A program made the translations under genes and the position numbers. Source: an uncultured Bacteroidales bacterium (GTDB taxonomy: Bacteria > Bacteroidota > Bacteroidia > Bacteroidales > UBA932). From it: DNA of 38,196 bases. The notes below the pieces were generated by a model that was given only the letters and a program-made list of their open reading frames with translations, did not search any database and was not told the DNA's origin. The stretch lies in the NCBI GenBank assembly GCA_934693135.1, contig CAKUVA010000019.1, positions 1-38,196 of the forward strand, given 5' to 3'. Below, piece by piece: positions 7,554-15,569 of this stretch. How positions within the stretch are numbered: position 1 is the first letter of the stretch; every line of letters starts with the position of its first letter.

Positions 7554-7982
7554 ATGGAAGATATAAAAACACTTAAAGAGGCGGAAGACGAAATTGTTGA
7601 TTCATTCTTGATGTACGATGAATGGCTTGATAAATATGAGTATCTAATAGAACTTGGAAAGAATCTTGCGCCTTATCCGGAGGAATATAAAACTGAAGAC
7701 AAACTTATTAAGGGATGTCAGTCCAGAGTATGGCTTGATTATGAAATGAAAGATGGTAAGCTATATTTTATAGCAGACAGTGATGCGATAATTACGAAAG
7801 GTATAATTTCATTGCTAATTAGTATATATTCAGGTCGGACACCATCAGAGATAGCTTCATCAGATTTCAGTTTTATTGAAAAAATAGGTTTGAAAGAGAA
7901 TCTTTCTCCTACACGTGCTAATGGACTGGCGTCAATGATAGCTACTATTAAGGCTGTAGCGATTGAAAACATTGAAAAATAA
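7554..7982 (+). CDS. sufE: Sulfur acceptor protein SufE
   Basis: SufE stimulates SufS and accepts its persulfide on a conserved cysteine before passing it to the SufBCD scaffold. The 142-residue protein has the acceptor cysteine Cys55 in KLIKGCQSRVWL (50-61), the preceding PYPEEYKTED segment, and the helical C-terminus with FIEKIGLKENLSPTRANGL. Length is normal. It lies 15 bases after sufS and 2 bases before the DUF59 gene, so it is clearly part of the same transcript. sufBCD are not in the window. Confidence 0.95.
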   Translation: MEDIKTLKEAEDEIVDSFLMYDEWLDKYEYLIELGKNLAPYPEEYKTEDKLIKGCQSRVWLDYEMKDGKLYFIADSDAIITKGIISLLISIYSGRTPSEIASSDFSFIEKIGLKENLSPTRANGLASMIATIKAVAIENIEK

Positions 7983-7984
7983 TT

Positions 7985-8356
7985 ATGGAAGAGAATAAGA
8001 ATACTGGAAATGATGTCCTTACGGCTGAAGATGCTAAGGAACTTGCTCCATTTTATACCGATGTAATTAAGGCTTTGAAGCAAGTATATGATCCGGAAAT
8101 CCCTGTAAACATATATGATCTCGGACTTATTTATGAACTTGTGATAAATAAGGAGCATGATGTATTTATAAAGATGACATTTACAGCTCCTAATTGTCCT
8201 ATGGCTGATGATGTTATGGCTGATGTTAAAGCTTCTGTAGAAGATGTGCCAGGCATAAAATCTTGCAATATAGAACTTGTTTTCGAGCCGGTGTGGGATA
8301 AAAGTATGCTTTCTGAGGAAGCGCGGGTTGAGCTTGGTTTGGACGATGATATGTAA
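7985..8356 (+). CDS. DUF59/MIP18-family Fe-S assembly factor (SufT-like)
   Basis: The 123-residue protein belongs to the MIP18/PaaD/SufT family of accessory factors for Fe-S protein maturation. Core motifs are DPEIPVNIYDLGLIYEL (36-52) and TFTAPNCPMADD (65-76), with the invariant cysteine Cys71. Placement after sufS-sufE supports a role in cluster delivery, as for SufT in Firmicutes. The exact biochemical role of this family is not settled. Its TAA stop overlaps the folK ATG by one base, indicating translational coupling. Confidence 0.9.
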   Translation: MEENKNTGNDVLTAEDAKELAPFYTDVIKALKQVYDPEIPVNIYDLGLIYELVINKEHDVFIKMTFTAPNCPMADDVMADVKASVEDVPGIKSCNIELVFEPVWDKSMLSEEARVELGLDDDM

Positions 8357-8844
8357 TGGATAGTATTGAAGTTTATCTTGGACTGGGTACTAATGAGGGA
8401 GATAGGTATAGAAATATTGAAATTGCTCTGAAAAGACTAAGTGAATTAGGTATTCTTATACTAAAGGTCTCTGATATTATAGAAACTGAACCTTGGGGGT
8501 TTGAATGTTCTCAGAAATTTTTGAATTGTGTTGTCCGAGGCTTTGTCAATGTTGGTGTTGCCCCTGAAACCTTATTGAAAATATGTAAGAGTATTGAAAC
8601 TGAGCTTGGGCGAAAGGAAGATGTGGAGTATGATTCTTGTGGAAAGCGTGTCTACCATTCTCGTCCGATAGATATAGATATACTTTTTTATGGTGTAAAA
8701 ATTATTGATACTGAACAACTTACTATTCCTCATAAAGGTATTAAAGAAAGAGATTTCGTTATGATTCCTCTTTTGCAGGTTATAAGTGAGGATATTAAAT
8801 CAGCTTTCCCTGAACTTTTTGGAAAGAAATCATTACATTTGTAA
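8356..8844 (+). CDS. folK: 2-amino-4-hydroxy-6-hydroxymethyldihydropteridine diphosphokinase (HPPK)
   Basis: FolK transfers pyrophosphate from ATP to 6-hydroxymethyl-7,8-dihydropterin in folate synthesis. The 162-residue protein has the signature LGLGTNEGDR at 8-17, the substrate-binding EPWG (45-48), the Mg-binding RPIDIDILFYG (103-113) with paired Asp, and IPHKGIKERDFVMIPL (124-139). Length and motif spacing match monofunctional HPPK. Start overlap with the DUF59 stop places it in the suf transcript, although no functional tie with Fe-S assembly is implied. Confidence 0.94.
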   Translation: MDSIEVYLGLGTNEGDRYRNIEIALKRLSELGILILKVSDIIETEPWGFECSQKFLNCVVRGFVNVGVAPETLLKICKSIETELGRKEDVEYDSCGKRVYHSRPIDIDILFYGVKIIDTEQLTIPHKGIKERDFVMIPLLQVISEDIKSAFPELFGKKSLHL

Positions 8845-8888
8845 GTTGACATACAATAAATGATTGAAAACAATTAACTGACGCAAAT

Positions 8889-10430
8889 ATGACACAAGAT
8901 GAACTTTTCAAGGTCTTGGTAGCGCATTGTAAGGAATATGGATTTATTTTTCCTTCAAGCGAAATCTATGATGGACTTGCAGCCGTTTATGATTACGGCC
9001 AGATGGGTGTGGAACTCAAGAATAACATCAAGAGGTATTGGTGGGAATCTATGACTCGTCTTCATGAGAATGTGGTAGGAATAGATTCATGTATTTTCAT
9101 GCATCCAAAGACTTGGGTTGCTTCGGGTCATGTGGCTGCGTTCAACGATCCTCTGATTGATAACAAGGATTCTAAGAAGCGATATCGTGCAGATAATCTT
9201 ATAGAGGATTATTTAGGTAAGATAGAAGAGAAAATAGAAAAAGAGGTAGCCAAGGGTAGAAAAAAATTCGGAGAGGGCTTTGATGAGGCTAAATTCCGTG
9301 AAACAAACCCGAATGTTCTTCGTGAAAAAGCTAAGTATGATGCTGTTCACACTAGATATGTGGCAGCGGAGCAGGCGAATGATCTGAAGGAGTATAAGCA
9401 GATTATCCTTGATTGTGGTATTGTCGATCCTATTTCAGGTACTGCAAACTGGACCGATGTACGTCAGTTTAATCTGATGTTCAGTACTCAGATAAGCAAT
9501 ACAGGTGATGCTGACGATAAGATTTATCTCCGTCCAGAGACTGCTCAGGGTATTTTCGTTGAGTACCTCAATGTTCAGAAGACTGGTCGTATGAAGATCC
9601 CTTTTGGTATTGCACAGATAGGAAAGGCATTTAGAAATGAGATTGTTGCTCGTCAGTTCATATTCCGAATGAGAGAGTTTGAGCAGATGGAAATGGAATT
9701 CTTCTGCAAGCCTGGTACTGAGATGGATTTCTTTAAATATTGGAAAGAAACTCGTCTGAAGTGGCACGTTAATCTCGGAATGGGAGCAGAAAATTATCGT
9801 TTCCATGACCATGAGAAGCTTGCTCACTATGCTAATGCTGCCACAGATATCGAATTTAATTTTCCATTTGGATTTAAGGAACTTGAGGGAATTCACTCAA
9901 GAACAGATTTTGATTTGGGTAATCATGCCAAACTTTCTGGAAAGAAGATACAGTATTATGATCCTGAAACAGGCGAGAGCTACACTCCGTATTGCGTAGA
10001 GACATCTATCGGTGTGGATCGTATGTTTTTAGCTGTACTTTCACATGCTTATACTGTTGAGCAACTTGAAGGCGGTGAATCACGCGTAGTTCTGCGTATA
10101 CCAGCACCTCTTTCTCCTATAAAGGTCGCTATTCTACCTCTTCTTAAGAAAGATGGATTGCCAGAGCTTGCTCAGAAGGTTGTTGATGAGATTAAATATG
10201 ATTTCAATTATCAGTATGATGAGAAAGACAGCATTGGAAAGAGATATCGCCGTCAGGATGCCATTGGTACGCCATTCTGTGTTACCGTTGACCATGAATC
10301 TCTAAAGGATAATTGCGTTACAGTTAGAGATCGTGATACTATGGAGCAAGTTCGTGTTCCAATCGTAGAACTTCGTTCAATGATAGATAAGAAGGTAAAT
10401 ATGTCGAACCTTCTGAGAGGATTGAAATAA
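8889..10430 (+). CDS. glyS: Glycine--tRNA ligase (homodimeric class II type)
   Basis: The 513-residue enzyme charges tRNA-Gly. It is the alpha2 type found in eukaryotes, archaea and many bacteria, not the alpha2beta2 type of E. coli. Motif 2 is FRNEIVARQF with Arg249, motif 3 is SIGVDRMF (373-380) with Arg378, and the Gly-binding loop FRMREFEQMEMEFF follows motif 2 (259-272). The anticodon-binding domain spans about 405-505. A helical, lysine-rich insertion lies around 100-170. It starts 44 bases after folK; no clear promoter was found in that gap, so readthrough from the suf transcript is possible. A strong terminator follows. Confidence 0.95.
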   Translation: MTQDELFKVLVAHCKEYGFIFPSSEIYDGLAAVYDYGQMGVELKNNIKRYWWESMTRLHENVVGIDSCIFMHPKTWVASGHVAAFNDPLIDNKDSKKRYRADNLIEDYLGKIEEKIEKEVAKGRKKFGEGFDEAKFRETNPNVLREKAKYDAVHTRYVAAEQANDLKEYKQIILDCGIVDPISGTANWTDVRQFNLMFSTQISNTGDADDKIYLRPETAQGIFVEYLNVQKTGRMKIPFGIAQIGKAFRNEIVARQFIFRMREFEQMEMEFFCKPGTEMDFFKYWKETRLKWHVNLGMGAENYRFHDHEKLAHYANAATDIEFNFPFGFKELEGIHSRTDFDLGNHAKLSGKKIQYYDPETGESYTPYCVETSIGVDRMFLAVLSHAYTVEQLEGGESRVVLRIPAPLSPIKVAILPLLKKDGLPELAQKVVDEIKYDFNYQYDEKDSIGKRYRRQDAIGTPFCVTVDHESLKDNCVTVRDRDTMEQVRVPIVELRSMIDKKVNMSNLLRGLK

Positions 10431-10451
10431 ATTTTACTGAGAGCAGAATAC

Positions 10452-10500
10452 AAAAAAGGGGGCTGACTAAAAAGCATTAGTCAAGCCCCTTTTTCTTTTT
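10452..10500. terminator. Bidirectional terminator between glyS and the glycan locus
   Basis: A long stem (about 10453-10470 with 10475-10492, two internal mismatches) has a short loop. T-runs flank it on both strands: TTTTTCTTTTT after the right arm, and A-rich DNA before the left arm. It can end glyS (+) and the convergent minus-strand operon that stops at 10586. Confidence 0.85.
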
Positions 10501-10585
10501 TTTCGGCAGGTTAACCTCGATAGTGTTTCTGAATATCCAATTTTCAGAGAGTTATTCTGACCTTTTTTGGTAGCCTCTTCGTTGT

Positions 10586-12181
10586 TTATTCTTCACCGAC
10601 TAGTTCGGCCATTCTTAGCAATATATTAATAGAAGCATTGGTGCAGTTTATCCAATAAGAACGTCTCTTGTTCCGTTCAGGACTTCGTAGATCAAACGTA
10701 GTAGGTATTTTACCATTTGTAATATCTTGAACTACAGTGAGATTGTCAATGAGAGCCTTAGCCTTTGCGAAAGCAAGTTTATCTCCTGTTTGTTCATAAA
10801 GATCAAGATAAGCATTTGCTACATTGCAAGAACTATTGTCGACAGGTACCTGATAGCGATGCTGTTCAAATACGCATGGTGTTGCCATAGGACGTACACC
10901 ATCCTTATTAGGGAGAGCATTCCAATGTACGAACTGATCCTCGCTTAATCTGATTAAGTCTCGTGCATCCTTAATTTCTGTATCTGTAGGTTGTCCTCGA
11001 AGAATGTAGGAAGCGTATGGGGCAGCTGTACAATTGGTAAGATTCTGATAAGGTTTCAGACCTTCAACAGTTACATCTTCAAACTGTCCCGTCAGGTCGA
11101 ATGTCTCCAAGGCAACATCTTTCATCCATTTGGCGGCACGCGCGCTCATATCTGCATACTTTGTTATGCCATATTCTCTCTCCAGACGACGCGTATAATT
11201 AAGAATGGGGTGTAACATTGCCTTGCTATCATTGACTGGCTCTCCGGTCTCAAAATAGACCTTTATAGGGAAAGAGCCATCAGTATTCTGAATCTTCATG
11301 AAAGTGTCAGCGATTTTAAGAGCCTTGTTATAATATAACGAGTCTCCTGTTGCAGCAAACAAATCGAGGAATGCATTACCAGAATAGCATGCGTCCATAG
11401 TCATGGTTCTGCCTACATTCCAGTCATTCTTTGAAGCGACCTTATCTCCATAATAAGTAGGAGGAAAGAATTCAAGACGATCACCTTCCGGACGACTTTG
11501 TTCTATCAAGAATTGAGCGGCATTGCGTGCAATTAACAACGCTTCTTCTTTTAATGCTGGCACATGTTCTGCAATTTTAGCTTCAATGCTGATGAGCCCG
11601 CCAATGACTTTGTTTGCGTATGTGAAATGCGAATAAAGGTCAAGATCGGGTACCACTGATTCTTTAAATTTTTGCACTCCTGGTGTATTGTGAATGTATA
11701 ATGCCGCAAGAATTGCAGCTTCCTTATACGGCCTGACATTAGAGTTATATGGACCCTCGAAAGGAAAATCACGCAAGAAACTACGCTTATATATGGTATC
11801 TTGCACATTGCCTTTTACATCAAGAGCTAAAACAGATAGATTTACTTTTGAAGGTGGTATGGAAGCCCAGATAGGGGAGAGGTCTGCACATGGATCGGTA
11901 GAGGTGAAAGACCATTCTCCTTGTCCATCTTTTTCATTGACTATGAATTTATAACTCTTGACACCATCAATAGCTTTTATGTCGAAAGCAGGAGCGTATG
12001 TAAATTTCTTGCAGAACTCGTTCCAACATGGATTTCTGCCTTCTGATGCTGGCCGAATAGGTGTAAGATATTCTTTTGCGGCTTCTGCGTTCAACTTTTC
12101 TATCTGATTTCCAGTTGGACAGCAGGACCATACAAGAGCACTTGATATGGCTGCAGTTGCGATTAATTTCTTTGATGTCAT
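10586..12181 (-). CDS. Secreted alpha/alpha-barrel (six-hairpin) glycosidase/lyase-like lipoprotein
   Basis: The 531-residue protein is the last gene of the SusC/SusD-type locus. The N-terminus has a signal peptide ending LVWSC with a candidate lipid cysteine Cys20. A beta-rich N-terminal segment (about 25-130) precedes repeated paired-helix units such as SGNAFLDLFAATGDSLYYNKALKIA and CNVANAYLDLYEQTGDKLAFAKAKALID. This 'residence, then ATGD/TGDK, then helix' pattern is typical of (alpha/alpha)6 toroid enzymes (unsaturated glucuronyl hydrolases, epimerases, polysaccharide lyases, six-hairpin glycosidases). No catalytic motif of a named CAZy family could be assigned with confidence. The gap to the upstream gene is only 7 bases. 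It is inferred to act on the glycan imported by the locus; a non-catalytic role is possible. Confidence 0.6.
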   Translation of the reverse strand: MTSKKLIATAAISSALVWSCCPTGNQIEKLNAEAAKEYLTPIRPASEGRNPCWNEFCKKFTYAPAFDIKAIDGVKSYKFIVNEKDGQGEWSFTSTDPCADLSPIWASIPPSKVNLSVLALDVKGNVQDTIYKRSFLRDFPFEGPYNSNVRPYKEAAILAALYIHNTPGVQKFKESVVPDLDLYSHFTYANKVIGGLISIEAKIAEHVPALKEEALLIARNAAQFLIEQSRPEGDRLEFFPPTYYGDKVASKNDWNVGRTMTMDACYSGNAFLDLFAATGDSLYYNKALKIADTFMKIQNTDGSFPIKVYFETGEPVNDSKAMLHPILNYTRRLEREYGITKYADMSARAAKWMKDVALETFDLTGQFEDVTVEGLKPYQNLTNCTAAPYASYILRGQPTDTEIKDARDLIRLSEDQFVHWNALPNKDGVRPMATPCVFEQHRYQVPVDNSSCNVANAYLDLYEQTGDKLAFAKAKALIDNLTVVQDITNGKIPTTFDLRSPERNKRRSYWINCTNASINILLRMAELVGEE

Positions 12182-12188
12182 ATTAAAA

Positions 12189-15100
12189 TCATTCTTTAGT
12201 TACAGATTCAAATTTAGCATTAATTATTTGAGTTACGGAATTTCCACAGACACTTGTCTTACTTCCTGCTCCACTTAAGAAGTTTGTGAAGTTATCATTG
12301 TTTGCTATGGAAGTATCTCCTCCATAGATGGTTACGGAACCTGATACTTTCACAGGCTTCTCAGGAGAGCCAATATTACATATATTTGTACCGCTCTGTC
12401 CTCCGAAACGTCCTATTATCAGTCCGCAGGAGTTTAGAGGAGTTGTGGAACCGTTTCCGCCTTTACTTGCATAAGCACCTGTTACATTGCAATTTACAAT
12501 GCAGTTTTCAAGAGTAGTGAAGGCCTTTTTCTGACTACTTTGGAATCCTAGTAAACCTCCTGTGCGAACCTTATCAGAATTACAATTGATGCATATATCA
12601 CCGAAATTACGGCAATCCATTATGTTTGCACCTGCATTATATCCTGTCAATCCACCTATATAACCATCTTTTGTGGATGAAAATGCTTCAGGAAGGATAG
12701 TTACTTTTCCTTTCGCGGTATTAATACAATTTTCCATGTCTATGTTCATTACATTTGCAGCAATTCCTGCAGCATAGATTTTGTTCGTAATATCTGAAGG
12801 ATTGATGGTTATAGGCGCATTATTTTTGCAGTTGCGAATCCGTCCGTTGACACTTCCGGCAATTCCTGCTCCACGAATTTCTCCAGTGATAGATTCTTTA
12901 GGACTGAGAGTCAGTGAGCCATGATTCTCACATCCGTTTACTTCTGATCCTGTGCCGATACGTCCTGTAATAGCAGCAATAAATGCTTGAGATGTATTTG
13001 CCTTGGACATGGTAATATTAGCCATATTTATACAATTATCAATCAGACATTTATCTGTAGCATCAGCAGAACCAAGATCTCCGACTACAATACCCCATCT
13101 TGATGCATATTCCGGAGCTATATCGAAACTGCACGAATGATCAATTGTCAGATTCTTTATGACCGCATTTCCTGAGGCTTTCATGAAGAGTGGGGCGTTG
13201 CTTGTCCAATTCATGATTTTATGTCCATTACCATCGAAAATTCCGATATAGTCTGTTACCGGTATGAGCGTAATTCCTTTAAGATCAATGTCTTTTTCCA
13301 ATTTCGTAATCAATCCGTCAGTATAGAGATCAGAAAGTGAAGCATTCTCTATGAATGATACAAACTGCTCTGTCGTGGAGATTGATGTAATAGCTTTGAG
13401 GGCAGACTTGTCTTGACTTACAGCGAATGATTTCTTGAGACCTTTTGGCAATGTTACAGTAATATTTGCTGAACGTGGTGCTCCAGTATCGTTTGTAGAA
13501 GCTATGATTGTAACTTCATGTGGCTTTTCATCACCAGGTACTGATGTCGGTTTAAATGATAGCCAAGAAGCTTCGGATGTAATCGATGCATCATAATTTG
13601 CCGTTACAAAGAATGTTGCATGTTCTGCTCCAGATGGGTCTAAGATTATTGTATTATCTGTTTCATGCCCTAATGATAGACTCTCTTCAAGTTTGGTATT
13701 GCCAGCTTGATTTATAGTGATGACTTCTCGTGTTCCGAATGGCATTGAAATGATGACTTTTCCTTCCCTGTCAGTGGATTTGTCATTCATTTTGGCTGTA
13801 ATTGTGATTTCATGAACGGAACCTGCATCTAAAGTACCATCTGATATTTCCAGCCAGTCTGAGTCTGTGGAGATAGTGGAATTATAATTCACTTTAACTC
13901 CAAAAGATATGCTGCCTCCTTCCGCCGGAACATCCAATGTATATTTATCGAGTTTTATGTTTATTTCTTCAGGATCACCAGTCATTCCATCGCCTGTTAT
14001 TTTGTATATTCCGTTGATTATCTGCCATATAGATGCGGCTCCGTTAGCACTTGTACCGCTTCCGTCCCCACTTGCGAGAATGCCGAAATCTTTTTCTGAT
14101 GCAATGACTGTCGTGCCGGTCTGTAGACTTGTTATGGAGCCGGCGATGCTTATAGGCATGTCTGGTGTTCCAAGAGTGCATACTTTTGCATTTGCTTGTC
14201 CAGCAAATCGTCCCACAACAAGTCCAGCTGAAAGACATGGATTGTCTCCGTTAGTACCTTTTCCTTTTGTATAAGCTGTAATGTTGCTGTTTACGGCACA
14301 ATTTTTCAGTAAAGTAAAGTCTTGGTCGGATACTTTAGTCTGCCATCCCATGAGGCCTCCGATATAGCTTGCTTTCTCATATTTGCACATAATGTCAGCA
14401 AAATTCTTACATGAACTAATGTCTGAAGAACCATCATGGTAGCCTACAATGCCTCCTATGTAACCATTTGAAGGCTTGGAAGTATTGGCTGATATCTTGG
14501 CTTCCTTATGGTTAGTACAATTAGTTATTGCTCCCTTACCCTGTCTTGAACTTATTCCTCCTATGAAATAGTTTTGGACACTTTCTGCTTGAGGTTCAAG
14601 AATAAATGGACCATAGTTATCACTATCGCTGATTGAACCTGTTCCATAAGCTGTGATACCTCCAATGAATATGTTTCCATCTGCTTTTACAGGTCTGAAT
14701 ATAAATTCTCCTGTGTTTATACAACTTGAAACAGAGCCGTCTTCGTAGTTGTATGCTGTTATACCTCCGATATATATCTTGTTGACAGATACATCAGGGG
14801 AGACAGATATGTTGGCATTGTTGCGGCAGTTGGCAATTTGTCCATAATTATGCATGGCAAATGGACCGAAAAACAAGTCTTCTGTCGAACTTGGCAGAGA
14901 AAAAGAGCAAGAAGCGTCTATAGTGATGCCTGTGATTTTCCCGGAATTTTTTACAAACAGAGATTTTCCTGACTTCCAATTCATTATCTTATGTCCTTGT
15001 CCGTCTAAAGTTCCAACAAAAGACTCCGCTGGAACAATGTCGGTTATCTCTGACATGTCAATATCTTTGGAAATAGTTATGCTTTCATCCTGTTCATAGT

Positions 15101-15548
15101 AAGGAGCGCATGTACCGAGCCAGTAAACCAAATCTTCAGCAGTTGCTATGCTTTCAGGCGTTTCTGGGCGTGAATACACAGGTTGGCTTACATTTATTGT
15201 ATGAGTAAGAGATGTTGTCTTTATCGTAATCTGTCCATTTCGATCAGCCTCTGTCTTGTTTGGGTCAGCATTGATAATGATAGTATAAGTGTTTCCATCA
15301 CCAGGAAATTCGTTTGCGCTCAATGTTATCCAATCATCTGCCGTTATTGAGCCATCGTAAGTAGCATTAACAGTGAAATTAAGTTTTCCTCCACGCGGTA
15401 GGAAAGTAAGTTCATCTGCATTGACATTTAGAGTTTCAGTGCCAAAATTCCTCTTATTCTGTTCCCATGGGGAATTTTCTTCAGAGCAAGAACATAGCGC
15501 TAATGTGACTGCTGTAAGGCAGAATCTAAGTATATTTTTAGTTCTCAT
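12189..15548 (-). CDS. Large BACON and GLUG/beta-helix-type surface lipoprotein with internal duplication
   Basis: The 1119-residue protein has a signal peptide ending LALCSC (lipid cysteine at about 20-21). There are three BACON-like beta-sandwich domains at about 40-123, 529-617 and 620-713, each ending in an IN-Q or VSQ strand. Two long repeat modules lie at about 125-520 and 716-1117. Each module begins with a DLVYWL/EQFVSF helix, then KDIDM/KDIDL, then a DG-GHKIMNW motif (181-191 and 772-781). Short Cys/Asn-rich repeats follow (NC-N-A-I and YIGGITGY), which resemble GLUG-type beta-helical repeats, and both modules close with QIIN. BACON domains in Bacteroidetes are linked to carbohydrate or mucin binding. 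Position directly after susD suggests a surface glycan-binding protein. No enzyme motif is visible. Confidence 0.75.
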   Translation of the reverse strand: MRTKNILRFCLTAVTLALCSCSEENSPWEQNKRNFGTETLNVNADELTFLPRGGKLNFTVNATYDGSITADDWITLSANEFPGDGNTYTIIINADPNKTEADRNGQITIKTTSLTHTINVSQPVYSRPETPESIATAEDLVYWLGTCAPYYEQDESITISKDIDMSEITDIVPAESFVGTLDGQGHKIMNWKSGKSLFVKNSGKITGITIDASCSFSLPSSTEDLFFGPFAMHNYGQIANCRNNANISVSPDVSVNKIYIGGITAYNYEDGSVSSCINTGEFIFRPVKADGNIFIGGITAYGTGSISDSDNYGPFILEPQAESVQNYFIGGISSRQGKGAITNCTNHKEAKISANTSKPSNGYIGGIVGYHDGSSDISSCKNFADIMCKYEKASYIGGLMGWQTKVSDQDFTLLKNCAVNSNITAYTKGKGTNGDNPCLSAGLVVGRFAGQANAKVCTLGTPDMPISIAGSITSLQTGTTVIASEKDFGILASGDGSGTSANGAASIWQIINGIYKITGDGMTGDPEEINIKLDKYTLDVPAEGGSISFGVKVNYNSTISTDSDWLEISDGTLDAGSVHEITITAKMNDKSTDREGKVIISMPFGTREVITINQAGNTKLEESLSLGHETDNTIILDPSGAEHATFFVTANYDASITSEASWLSFKPTSVPGDEKPHEVTIIASTNDTGAPRSANITVTLPKGLKKSFAVSQDKSALKAITSISTTEQFVSFIENASLSDLYTDGLITKLEKDIDLKGITLIPVTDYIGIFDGNGHKIMNWTSNAPLFMKASGNAVIKNLTIDHSCSFDIAPEYASRWGIVVGDLGSADATDKCLIDNCINMANITMSKANTSQAFIAAITGRIGTGSEVNGCENHGSLTLSPKESITGEIRGAGIAGSVNGRIRNCKNNAPITINPSDITNKIYAAGIAANVMNIDMENCINTAKGKVTILPEAFSSTKDGYIGGLTGYNAGANIMDCRNFGDICINCNSDKVRTGGLLGFQSSQKKAFTTLENCIVNCNVTGAYASKGGNGSTTPLNSCGLIIGRFGGQSGTNICNIGSPEKPVKVSGSVTIYGGDTSIANNDNFTNFLSGAGSKTSVCGNSVTQIINAKFESVTKE

Positions 15549-15569
15549 CGTGTTGTCAATTATGTTTCG

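Noticed and set aside
12189..15548. Repeated DNA suggestive of a CRISPR or tandem array
   Set aside because: The repeats are imperfect, of variable length, and follow a single open reading frame. They reflect protein repeats (GLUG-like), not spacers.
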